Made by a program: the position numbers and the translations under genes | Shown: in pieces, positions 22,918 to 33,199 of the stretch | How positions within the stretch are numbered: position 1 is the first letter of the stretch | Layout of the letters: each line of letters starts with the position of its first letter | From: Suillus spraguei | Lineage: Eukaryota > Basidiomycota > Agaricomycetes > Boletales > Suillaceae | Direction of reading: 5' to 3' | Length of the DNA: 64,000 nt | Assembly: GCA_016800925.1 (NCBI GenBank) | Contig: JABCPU010000189.1 | Coordinates: forward strand, 61,673-125,672 | Notes under the pieces: model-generated | What the model saw: the letters and a program-made list of their open reading frames with translations, nothing else | Database searches by the model: none | Told to the model about the DNA's origin: nothing

Positions 22918-23702
22918 TTGCTACCCTCCACATCCACTCCAGCTGCTGTTACTGTCACTGATTCCTTGATGACTAATCATGTTTCTGCCTCAGTTTTCTG
23001 GTGCCACACACAAGGACCTTGGCTCCGGCCTTCCACAGGGTCTGCAGGTGTTTCGCAGCACTTCTTCTTATCATCCCGCTCAGGATTCAACATGCTCATC
23101 AAACCAAAGCACAACCCTTGGGACAGGAAATAAACTACTAATTGATTTTCATTGATTTTCCTCATTTTACAATAGTAACCTCATTTGCTTGGAACTCATT
23201 TATACACAATCAGCTAATCCTAGACTGTCTTTACCCAATAGTTTATTTTGCCTTTGACTGTATGAAAATCTATAGTGCTACCTGGGTCCTACATGCAACT
23301 TTTTCCGCTTGTGTGCGAGCGATTTGTGTGTGCATGCGTGAAAGTTGTGCATGCACATGATTTATTTATTGTCCATTTTGCCCACCATATTGTTGTGACA
23401 ACTGTACATGTGCGCCCTTAATACTAGACTGAATTTACTAAGATGATCAGTGATAGTGACTCAAAGTTCAGTAAAAATAGTTAGAACCAACCTGGACAGC
23501 CCCTTCAAGTGTGTTGAGTCAGAAAGGGATGGTGATTCTCGCTGCCGGACTCGAACTGGACTCCTTGCGAATAGAACTGATACTAAGCGAGAAGTTCTGA
23601 TGGGTTAGAGAACCCCATATGACAAGTGAGCTGATTGATTGTTGGCAGTTCCAGCCAGCTCAGATTCTAGTGCAGAGATAAACTGGTCGAATCTAGTACA
23701 GT
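22918..23702. other. No gene recognised
   Basis: An AT-rich intergenic stretch between the acidic terminal exon and the Tc1/mariner element. Small ORFs lack any recognisable motif. Confidence 0.5.
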
Positions 23703-23704
23703 TA

Positions 23705-23832
23705 CAGCTACTTTCATATTGATAGGCCAGATTTCATTTTGTTCCCCTCACTGCTTTTGTTTAGTTGTGGAGCTGTACAAACAAAAGGGTCCCGCCTGTT
23801 ACAATATTGGGCGCGCAAAGTATCCTAGAATA
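23705..23832. repeat. Left TIR of the Tc1/mariner element
   Basis: About 128 bp from CAGCTACTTTC to AGTATCCTAGAAT. It is the inverted counterpart of 25,048-25,175. Confidence 0.85.
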
Positions 23833-24071
23833 GCAAGCTCCAAGTCTTGCTCGCTTCATGTTCTTATCAGTCACTGAGCTGCAATGATGAGCATCTGTCA
23901 CCTCTCGCAGCGTACAGCTATTGATTGACGATGTTGTGCTACCAGGAATACTGCTATACTATTATATTCACAATTGACCATGCTGATCCCTTATAGTGAT
24001 GCAGGTTCAGTGTTGTTCGGCCAGAAGCATTCAAATTCAAATTTGACAGCAGTCATCAAAAACTAGATCAA

Positions 24072-24990
24072 CTAATACCTTTGTTGAACCATTTCTTCAA
24101 GATGAGGTGACTTGTGAATGCTCGCATTATCCATCACGATTACAGAGTTTTTTTGAGGAAAAGGATTCATATTATCGAGCAGACTGTCTATGAACTCATT
24201 GAATGTCGCCGCCGTATATGAACCATCCAGTACATCAAGATGCAAGATGCTGTCTAGCGAGAGAGCAGGTAAAATTGAATACCTGAATAAAATTAGACTA
24301 TGATCACAAATATGATACATGAATTCACTCACCTTTGCCCACGGACAAAATAATCATGGCAGCATACACATGTGCCAGTTGGAGACCAGGCCATTGGACG
24401 TTTTGTTGTAATCTGATTGGTGGCTGATTCATCGACAAAGACAAGTTGATCTGGGCGGAAATTCTCAGCTATAAATATTTGATAGCGATCATGAGTACCT
24501 TCATTGCGCTCGAGCACAACTTTAGACACCTAGTAGAGGAGATAATCAGGATAAAATGCAACTAGTGAAAAACTACATACATGTTTGCGTGTAAAGCCAT
24601 GTCTTTTCAAGGTTCATTCTATGGTGACTTCAGAAACTTCAATACCCATTGCCTGACATAGCATATGTTGAAGTTCAAACAGCGACAGGTCTGGAGTGCG
24701 CTCGATACACGACAACAGATACTAGTAAGGGAGTTAGCGAAATTACCCCCTCTGCACTGCAGGCTTAGTTCACTTACTGAAGTATCTGCTGCTGTGAGCA
24801 GATGAGGACGTCCACTCTCCAAGGGTTTTCGGACTACAGAGCCTGTGAGACGAGAGAGCTGAAGAACTTGGTTAACAGTTCGCTGGCTTGTGTGAGTAGC
24901 TCGTGCTATGCTACTAGATGACATATGAGCAGACATGGTCACCCATTGCTGTTTTACAGCTGCTGGAATGTGACGGCGGTTTTCAGGCAT
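24072..24990 (-). pseudogene. Tc1/mariner transposase, four exons, C-terminus missing
   Basis: Starts MPENRRHIPAAVKQQW with a helix-turn-helix region (SIARATHTSQRTVNQVLQL). Introns with GT...AG ends lie at about 24,722-24,777, 24,530-24,580 and 24,283-24,332. Catalytic D1 is in LVFVDESATN and D2 in VIVMDNASIHKS, the usual Tc1/mariner spacing. The third acidic residue and the NPIE-type motif expected next were not found before the TIR. A TGA at 24,614-24,616 interrupts the second exon, where CGA-to-TGA decay is a likely cause. Not functional as written. The plus-strand copy at 39.6 kb shares the same C-terminal limit. Confidence 0.8.
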
Positions 24991-25047
24991 GGTGGTAAGT
25001 AGAGTACTACAATTGTGTCAGGCAGCGGCCCCGTCGGACAGGTTGCC

Positions 25048-25175
25048 ATTCTAGGATACTTCGCGCGCCCAAATATCGTAACAGGCGGGACCCTTTTGTT
25101 TGTACAGCTCCACAACTAAACAAAAGCGGTGAGGGGAACAAAATGAAATCTGGCCTATCGATATGAAAGTAGCTG
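25048..25175. repeat. Right TIR of the Tc1/mariner element
   Basis: Starts ATTCTAGGATACTTC and ends GAAAGTAGCTG, followed by TA. It pairs with the left TIR almost completely. Confidence 0.85.
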
Positions 25176-25481
25176 TAATATGATGTATGGGCACATGAGT
25201 GGCGGCACTGACCGCAGCGACCGTAGCGAACTGACCTGCAGTCCAGGCTAGATGAGGGCAGGTCAGATTACTGCCGTATGACTTGAATTGGTGGAATATA
25301 TAGGTGTAGAATTATTGTCATGGCGACCATCAACTAAACACATCTTTCACCGAAAATATCTTTGTCTTCATCACACACTACTGAGCAACTTGCAACATCT
25401 CAGGATCGATCCGCGCATCGCATTCATCCATATTCGCGGAACCCTGTCGCACTATACACCTCTTCGCGTCCTTCAAGTAGC

Positions 25482-26950
25482 ATGATGTCACAGGATGACA
25501 TCGATAATTTCATCTATGAGACTTCAGATAACAACGAGCCAGCAGCTCCAAACCTGAATTTTATGAAATTATCATCAGAACATCGCACCACCCTCTTGTG
25601 GGCGCGCAAAAAAATGGTACAGAAAATGCTTTTGGAGGGTTGGTTGCCACAAACCACGGGCGCAGAGAAGGAAGACCTCAAAAATTGTGCGAGAACTTGT
25701 GTGAGAGAAGGAAATGATAAATTTGGTAGTGGTAGGTGCTCGTTAAGTTCGGCATCATACTCCACTGATTTTTGCGACAACCAGATATAGCATTGACGGA
25801 TGAGGTCCTCGAGTTCGTTGTGGAGTTCCTCATGCAAAAGCGGAGAACACTGGCCACACAAGGGGAGACATATATCAAAGACTATGGCATTGAGACGTCC
25901 ATATCGAAGGAAGACCAACAAATTTTCCTGAAAAGGCGCAGAGATGAGCGATATGACTCCTCAGATCTGTTTAATCACTTTTTGCATGGCTTCAAGATAA
26001 ACGAAGACGCTGGGACGCCCACCGTTATGATGTTCGCGAACCCCGTTGTGGTCGACACGCACATCAACCACTTCTACTGCGACCCAAACTCCCCACTTTG
26101 GGATGACACCCTTAGGCCGCAGGTCACCACAACACCTATACCTGGACTAGCAGTAACGGTCGCTGCAGCAAGTAATATGTTGTTTAGTATTCCTTCACTA
26201 ATTTGCTTGGTTTTTAGACAAAACATGCTATTGATCACAAGGTCGAAAGACACCCCTCAGGGATCGAGTAGGTCATACGCTTCAACGCAAACCCCTTCGC
26301 CAGCAACCAGCGCCCTGAAGCGTAATACTACTCCAGCCCCCTCCAGACCAATGCACCCGCAACCGCCACCCCATAAGTTTCAGTTAGAAGGGCCATCATC
26401 AGATACTTGCTACCCACAGCAGGGTATGGCTACTGACGAGTTGTTGAACCAGCAGATGGGTCTCGCTTACTAGGAAGGGTTAGCGAAGAATGCAGGAACT
26501 TTCTATGATTTGGACATATACTCGAACCAGCCAGAACCATATTACATCAGATAGATATGGGACCATGGGTCAACTAGTCAGATACGATATACTCTTTTGC
26601 GCACCCATTTAGCTTGGAACTCTTGTGAATTGACCGGTAGAATAAGATTCAGGTCTGCTTCGGCGCTATGAACCCAAGTGGCAGAGTGAAATATTGGACA
26701 ATTGTTTTGGCGTTACCAAGCAGATGTGGCACGTCGAGATCTAAGAGCGGCATGCCAAACGTTGACGTTCGACAGCCCAGAATATTTGACGTTTGCTTTG
26801 AAAATATGAGAAAAGAGTGGCATGTCAAACGTTAACGTTCGACGGCACAGAATATTTGACGTTTGTTTCAAAGATATGAAACAAAGGTCTCCAGAGGGCA
26901 GGTGCGAGGCTGAGTACAGTGGTCCTCCAAAAGAATGCCAGACCTGCATT
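25482..26950 (+). pseudogene. Agaricomycete hypothetical gene with DUF6532-like start
   Basis: Exon 1 (ATG near 25,482 giving MMSQDDIDNFIYETSDNNEP, or the in-frame 25,362) runs to KFG at about 25,727. A roughly 59-nt intron ends GACAACCAG. Exon 2 carries EVLEFVVEFLMQKRRTLATQ and FANPVVVDTHINHFYCDP, whose pattern recalls DUF6532 proteins. Then follows a serine/proline-rich segment to a TAG at 26,471. Beyond it the frame continues: EGLAKNAGTFYDLDIYSNQP and IRYTLLRTHLAWNSCELTGR, then the RIFDVCF repeats. The stops make it a broken gene or a fusion of two relics. Function unknown. Confidence 0.45.
26749..26886 (+). repeat. Tandem duplication of ~68 bp
   Basis: Two adjacent copies of a unit containing GGCATG(C/T)CAAACGTT, GACGTTCGAC..CAGAATATTTGACGTTTG and a TTTGAAAATATGA or TTCAAAGATATGA end. 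Read in the plus frame each encodes a variant of NV(D/N)VR..RIFDVCF. Copy 2 contains the palindrome AACGTTAACGTT. Confidence 0.7.
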
Positions 26951-27000
26951 GACCACTCAGTAGTCAGAGCGGAACACAGCAGAACACAGGAGACTCACAT

Positions 27001-27297
27001 TCAGCGACAACAGATACAGACTTCGAAGACTTCGCTCAGCAACTCTCTGGCTGCATCAACATCCGCTTCAAATCCTCGCTTCGCGAACCACGAGAGCAAA
27101 GCAATGGTGAGATGGAGCTGGGTAGCGGTTTGGTCCGAATGACCAGCGGAATGCAAGTCGAGGGCACTCTGAAAAAGATAGATAGGTATGTCGAGGTATC
27201 TTCCGCCAGCTTGGCAACTGACAAGCAGGTGTATGGCGGACGATAGGTTACGGTTCGATTTGCCGATATGACGCAACTTATTTTGAAGTCCGACCAA
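27001..27297 (-). pseudogene. TPR-repeat protein fragment
   Basis: The 98-codon minus ORF has two degenerate TPR-like helices: YLDIPIYLFQSALDLHSAGH then SDQTATQLHLTIALLSWFAK and FEADVDAARELLSEVFEVC. The LHSAGHSDQTATQLHL pattern is typical of long TPR arrays in Agaricomycetes, often linked to CHAT or NACHT domains. Only this fragment survives. The domain it belonged to is not visible. Confidence 0.5.
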
Positions 27298-27299
27298 TG

Positions 27300-28190
27300 T
27301 TTGTTCCGAACTTTATTGGTATGTACCTATTCACGCTATGGTCCTGTCACAAATCAGTTCTACGCCAGTCTGCGGCGACTCTGCGCGCCGTGCTCACTGA
27401 GGTAGATCTGCAGCTGCTGGCGAGCATTTTTATCAATATCGCAACATTAGTGGCGAATGAATCTATCCTTGGGATTCCTTCCCTAAGCTCACTGAGCAGC
27501 CCTTACCCTCCAGGATATGCGACTCACTCAGGCTGCGCAGTGCTTCATTCCCGCTACGACAGTAGTTGGTGTTGTGTTTCTCACTGCGTATATTGATCTT
27601 ATTCGTCGACTGTGCCTTTAGTTGTTATCAAGTCATTGGACCCTTCACTGATATTCCTACTGTTATTTATATTAACGATGAGTAGAGATTTCTCCGTGCT
27701 ATCGTCTTTTCTGCATGACTGCATTGTGCTGCATTTTGTTTCCAATCATAATGGGGTCACCGTGGAGTTGACATCTGGTCCTGCGCGCATTCCTACTATC
27801 GACAGCTGGTATAATTTTTAACAGACATTTCGACCGGTCTATCTAGCCTGAAGTATATTCTCACTGTCTTTTCTCCTTCTGCCGCATCCCATATGGCTTT
27901 GAGACAGCATGACAATCATGTATGGTCTTATTACGACGATCAATATCATCACAATGGCTTGCAAACTCTGTCCGTATCTGTACTGACCCTTGTTGCCTCC
28001 GTTGTGTGCAGAAGAGAGCAGAAATTCGTATGAAGACTGCTGGGACCTTTGAGCTCGCTGCGCGACACGATGACCTCACATAACTCACGTTCAAGTACTC
28101 AGATCGACACCGTGTTTCGCCGATACATGAACTGGTAATGATTGCAATATGTAGGCAATGTAAATATGTTGAGAATACACTGTCTATAAA
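27300..28190. other. No gene recognised
   Basis: Contains only short ORFs without motifs on both strands. The minus ORF at 27,861-28,094 is cysteine- and arginine-rich and matches nothing I know. Confidence 0.4.
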
Positions 28191-28373
28191 CTAGAGTATG
28201 GTAATGGTAGTACTACTCGACATCTTCGTCAGATGGCTCAATGAATTCAGAGCTCTTGGGTGCTTGGCACGCTGTGGAACGGTTCTTTTTGCCTTCTTCG
28301 ACATCCTCTGGATTTCCTGGCCAGCCTGTTCTGTAGTAACCGGAGCCTTGCGCTTCCAAGGAACTCCAGAGTC

Positions 28374-29691
28374 TAGTGCTGCCGTGGTCCAGTTCCGAAC
28401 CGTGGTTCGAACCTGACCATTGGTCAGGTTCGTCCTTGGTTCGGTCCATGGTCCAGCATTTTGCACGGACCGAACCGGAATGAGGTTCGTGGTCCGCTAA
28501 CTCCTGTGTGGTTCATCTATAGGTTCGGACCTTCCCAAACCGTTCCGAACCCCGAACCGAATCTTCTTTGCAACGCCTTCAAGGCTCAATCACACGCTTC
28601 TCATCATTTTGACTTCTCGATTCTCAAGATTCGCCATGGTCACTTTGACCTTTGGCATTCTCAAGACTTTTTTCGACTTATCCTGTCCGGAGGTTCGCAT
28701 CCCGCACACCCTGCTGTCCGATAACGCCTACCTGTTCAATCAAGCTCAAGGTATGACTTTTCCGTCAAATCAAGCGCAATAAACTGATTGACATATTATA
28801 TTTCTTAGGATTATTCAATGCATACTATGAGTTAGTAGGAGATTGGGTATTCGCATATAAAGGGATCAAGGTGAGTGATATATTTTGACTACTGGTACAA
28901 TGTCTGAACCTGAAGCACAGTGTGCCCTCAACCCAGACGGGTCTCTAAAGGACGCCAAAGACATCGTTTTTTACAACAATCCTGATGATGCCGTCCCCAT
29001 TTCCGCTCCATCCTCCTCTGCCCAGCCACCCACAGACGCCTTCTCTGTGCTACTGCAGACTGGACGCAAACCAGTGCCACTTATTGCCGGCGCTCGACGC
29101 TCCATTCGTGCCTCTAAACCTTCTGCGCGCCTTCGTGATTCCGACAACGCTTGTTCTTCAACAAGCCGCAAGCGTGCATTATCCAGTGCAACTGAGCAAC
29201 TAGTTAGGAAGAAGGTTGTGTTACAGCTCTCTGCTCCATTATCTGACGACGACACAGATATTGATACTGACCACGGTGCTGGTCAATCGGATGAGGCCGA
29301 GGACGAAGGTGTACCAGCACCTGAGGATGAACCTGAGGACGAACCCGAGGATCTTCAAGACACCACCATCCGAGCCGCTTTATCAAAGAGTGAGCGCAGC
29401 GCTGATATTCGAATAATCTTCACTCGCGACGACAAACATTGGGTCTGCAGACCTTGCAAGGATGCCGGTGAACTTGAAAGCAAGTCTTGCTATGTTTTTT
29501 TTTCCTGGCTGTAATTTTTTTGCATTTGGTTTGCGTTCAGACAGAGAAAAAAACCGAACCTGACCGCTGCGAACCGTTCGCAAAGGTTCGGTCTAAGGTT
29601 CATTGAAATAATTAGAACCGAACCTTGGTCCGGTTTTTGGTTCTCGTCCAACCACCTCTGAACCGAATGGAACCGGACCGCGGCAGCACTA
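28374..29691 (+). mobile_element. Non-autonomous hAT transposon
   Basis: A 1,318-bp element with a perfect 8-bp duplication CCAGAGTC (28,366-28,373 and 29,692-29,699). Its TIRs begin TAGTGCTGCCG and match over about 23 bp with two transitions. Both subterminal regions are packed with GGTTCGG/CCGAACC repeats, likely transposase-binding sites. It encodes only a transposase N-terminus, so it would need help in trans. Confidence 0.92.
28900..29514 (+). CDS. Truncated hAT transposase N-terminus (BED-like)
   Basis: The first ATG in the frame is 28,900 (MSEPEAQCALNPDGSLKDAK); codons upstream in the frame lack an ATG. About 205 residues: a disordered serine-rich part, an acidic stretch with repeated PEDEPEDEPED, then RAALSKSERSADIRIIFTRD and the start of a BED-type zinc finger (HWVCRPCKDAG). 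It stops in SWL before the histidines. The arrangement matches N-termini of basidiomycete hAT transposases. The RNase H-like catalytic domain is absent. The product could at most bind DNA. Confidence 0.6.
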   Translation: MSEPEAQCALNPDGSLKDAKDIVFYNNPDDAVPISAPSSSAQPPTDAFSVLLQTGRKPVPLIAGARRSIRASKPSARLRDSDNACSSTSRKRALSSATEQLVRKKVVLQLSAPLSDDDTDIDTDHGAGQSDEAEDEGVPAPEDEPEDEPEDLQDTTIRAALSKSERSADIRIIFTRDDKHWVCRPCKDAGELESKSCYVFFSWL

Positions 29692-31533
29692 CCAGAGTCC
29701 GAACACTTCTTGCATGGCTTGCGAACAATTTCGCCAGCTGAATGGCGGGTATCGAGTTCAGCTGCATGGGATTTGATTTCTGCCTGGGATAGAGAGGTCC
29801 AGTAGCAGGTATGACTCTTGAGTGCATCTCGAAGTTTCTGAATGTCGCCAACTGTCCCAATGTTCGAAGGACTAATGAACTTGACCCTGTGGGGCCATTC
29901 TACAAGGCGTACTCCATATGTTTCCACAATCGCAGTGTCATAGTTATTGTAGTTCATCACGATGTCCTTTTTACCGGTCACTGCAACTGAAAACAGTGTT
30001 AGATGGGACCAGCGCATGCAAAATAACATAATCACTCACACAGCCCACGGAGGATAAATTTATGAACTTGCTTTCACATTGTCTCCAAAGAGTCTCGCTT
30101 GTTATGATCTGCACGACATTCAATGTTGATCAAGTAAGGATATAACATGCAAACTTACTCTGATTTTGTGTGCATGCCCATTGTTCATATTGACGCAAAA
30201 AATCTGCCATCAGATGCTCATAAACATCTTCCCAAAAGTCTTCTGTATTATCGGTCCCATGCATTGTGGTTTGAATCATGTCATTGATGTGACCACGAAC
30301 GACAAATAGTGTCGCATACACACCGGTCCGAACACGTAGGTCATCCAGCTAAGTATGAGTTCAGTTGGTTGTAGATGTAGTCAGTAGTCAAAAAAAATTA
30401 AACATACCCCTTTGACAAGTCTTTCCGTCGTGGCTACCACATCTCGCGCAGCTGCGGAATTGTTCGCACGGACACTAAGTCCCTTCTGATCACGATGCTT
30501 ATTGAGGGCCTGTATGTAGACTGCCTTTTCTTCTCTCGTCAAATTCTTCATTTCAGGATCATTCAGAACCATTTCATGAAGCTCAGCCAATGTGTAGCGA
30601 GACCCTACAGGTTTGTCTGATTATCATAAGATAAGCACTGAGATCGCATTGAGAACATCACAAGACTTACCCACATTCAGCTCCTTTGCCTTCGCATGAA
30701 TAAGCACATTGATCAACTGGGGCTTGTGGGACTTGTGGTAATTCGTGTGGACACCAATTATATCATTTATGTACTTTGGGTTGATATTGTGAGTTCAGGC
30801 GATCACCTTGATCTTCACCCTCTGCTCATCAAGGAACTCAGAAATACCATCATGTAAGTGTTTTGTTGTCTCTTTCTTCTGGTCCCTCTTAATCTTCTGG
30901 GATGCCTTTTGTGCATCCGTCAGCTGAGGTGGTGGCATCTGATGATGAATAACAGGTCGTGTGGGGTTATATGTTGCCCAGGTAGATGCATTTGCCTCGC
31001 AAAGCAGCCCTGCACAAGTGGGACTCAGTGGGAATTGATCAGAGGTCAAGGTTCCAGATGGGTCATCCCAGTTATTTGACAGGGAAGAGGCAAAATTAGA
31101 ATCGAAGTCATTAGTGGGGTTCAAAGTAAACTTTGGGAGGTTCTGAAAATGTGGAAAAGGTTGACTAATTTCTTTCAGAATCTACAGAATGTTCGGCAGT
31201 GCTAAGCGGAGTCTGAAATCCAATCTTCATGCTACCCATACAGGATGCCTCCACAACATCTGCAAGTATGACATTCAGAATGCCTCAAGGCACGCATCAA
31301 GACTGCTAATAATTTACAGATTGCTATGCAAAGGCCCTTGCATGCTAGTAGGGGAAGAGGGAGCATGACTCGTGGTACGAGGGGATGAGGAGGGGGTGTA
31401 GTACTAGCAGCATCCAATGCCACTCAAGAACCGCCCATTGCTACTGATTTTATGACTACCACTACTGCTATGCCAACAACTCCCACTCCCATTCAGTACT
31501 ACTACTGCTGCCAGGGTTACTGTCCAATGGGAG

Positions 31534-33009
31534 ATGCAAGAGTTCAATCACACCAATGTGCTCATACAGTTCCTTGAAACACATCCTGCGACTGCCGTGT
31601 ACTCTTTAGTGAATCCAAAAAAACCACATGATCCTACTGTCAGTGAACCCGACCCTTTGGGGAGTCAAAAGGGTCGGATCTGGGCAGCGATAGCTCAAAC
31701 TATTTTTGCAGAGGATAAAGAGTACCACATTATGTATGCTGAAGACAATCACAAGTTTGCACTCGCAGTGTGTAACCATATCAATCAGTGCATATTTCCC
31801 CCCTCTCTTATGTATTATTTAACTGATGAATCTTAGTCTTAGGAACAAATACAAGAAACATTCATTGTGCTTGCTTTCATCAAACCGGTGCTGGCATCAA
31901 CCCACTTGATGCTGCCGGTGGAAAAAATCTTCAAGGTGAGTTTTTAAATTTAAATTCATCAAGTTACACTAAAAAAACTATAGAACAAGTTGTAGTTGAC
32001 TTTCCTTGGTTTGATGCCCTTGATGCACTTTGGAAGGGAAATCCGGTGTTTGCGCCCAAGACGATTTCGTCTGTGCCTGGTATTGATCATGCACGTGAAT
32101 ATGGCTGCCCTTACCAAAGGGAAGGGCAAGCAGACAGCACCCCCTGCTGCTGATCCATATGACTTCATTGGGGACACTGAGACTGATGTCCTGGAACCAC
32201 CTCCGCCTACCCAAGGGAAGGGTAAGGAGAGAGCTCTCCCCCTTCCCTCCCCTGACAAACTAATAGACAAGACCCACCCTGACCATCCCCCCACATCTCT
32301 CATGTCGAACCTTTTGTCTCCAGTGCCCCTTATGACAATGCCAATGCCGATAAGGACATGGACAGCCAGCGATGGGATGAGATCGGGGAACAAGATGACA
32401 ATCTGGAGCTGCTGATCAGGAGGATTTCGATGCTATCCAGCAGCATCTTACCAACAAGCGCCCTTATCCATCCCCCTCCCCACCCCCTACATATCCTCCT
32501 TCCCCTAATGTCCCCTCTTGCAGAAAATTCCAAATGCACGTTGATCGTGTTATCAATCGCAGTGCCATCTGCTCACCCAGGTCGCTATCCTCTCTCATGC
32601 CATCATCTCCATCTGCTGCATCATTGTCAGCTTCGCGGATCACATCAACAGCCATATCAGCTGTTCACAAACCAGCCTCTCGAAAATCCTCCTCGCTTTC
32701 GAAGCATGTTGATACAGAGGTCAAGGATGTCAAGGGTCAGGTTCAGTCACTTGCTGATGGTGTGAGTTATATATATACTGCCAAGGCAGCTGCCTCGGAG
32801 TATAAGATCGCAAAGGTTAATGCTAACCGACATCAACTCGACATTGAATTTTAATGTGAGCAGGCCAAGAAGGAACGCAATGAGGCCACTGTCATCCACC
32901 AGCATGCACAAGAGGGAAAATCATTGGAACTCCAAGTTTTCGAGGCACAGGCAGAGAAACGAGCTGCTCTGCAGCTTGAGATTCAACTCCTCAAGTTGAG
33001 GGGGGTGTA
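31534..33009 (+). pseudogene. Myb/SANT-like accessory gene of a PIF/Harbinger element
   Basis: The opening block VLIQFLETHPATAVYSLVNP, followed by GRIWAAIAQTIFAEDKEYHI and FALAVCNHINQ, has the helix pattern of Myb/SANT-like proteins. These accompany PIF/Harbinger transposases. After a break come VVVDFPWFDALDALWKGNPV, a long serine/proline-rich region, KASSLSKH-like stretches, and a C-terminal coiled-coil KKERNEATVIHQHAQEGKSL ending LKLRGV at 33,009. Several stops and frame changes intervene. The partner transposase lies convergently at 33,200-34,830. The Myb assignment is by pattern only. Confidence 0.5.
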
Positions 33010-33199
33010 GCCCCAGCATATGAGTGAGCGTGCCATTGTTGTTGCCGTCATATCACTGTCGCCATTGTATTACCATCACCATCGTCATTGTTGTCATCTC
33101 GTCTTGTCACCATCATCATCATCATGTTTGTCATTGTGTGTGTAGTCTTTCTATGTTTTTTGTTGTACATGAGGACCTACATATGTCTACATGTCATTC

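Larger units (their letters stand above)
23705..25175 (-). mobile_element. Tc1/mariner-type transposon with ~130-bp TIRs
   Basis: A 1,471-bp element flanked by TA at 23,703-23,704 and 25,176-25,177. Its TIRs begin CAGCTACTTTCATAT and extend about 125-130 bp (to about 23,832 and from about 25,047) with only a handful of differences. A four-exon transposase relic lies between them on the minus strand. A 5'-truncated sibling is at 39,569-40,449. Confidence 0.88.
28197..31124 (-). pseudogene. Multi-exon agaricomycete hypothetical gene, split by a hAT
   Basis: Starts MNPTNDFDSNFASSLSNNWD (31,124). A PPQLTDAQKASQKIKRDQKK region follows, then AELHEMVLNDPEMKNLTREE, VRANNSAAARDVVATTERLV, LDDLRVRTGVYATLFVVRGH and EDFWEDVYEHLMADFLRQYE. 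Later come KKDIVMNYNNYDTAIVETYG and a lysine-rich C-terminus ending KMSSSTTITIL at about 28,197. Introns lie at about 30,605-30,670, 30,349-30,407, 30,109-30,158 and 29,987-30,039. The last exon is cut by the hAT at 28,374-29,691; CKKCSDSG continues as VPWKRKAP across it. A TGA near 30,797 breaks exon 1. The family recurs in mushroom genomes; its function is unknown. Confidence 0.6.

Noticed and set aside
32534..32854. Independent serine-rich gene at 32,358-32,854
   Set aside because: Overlapping frames in the low-complexity middle of the Myb/SANT-like relic; no start context or separate motif.
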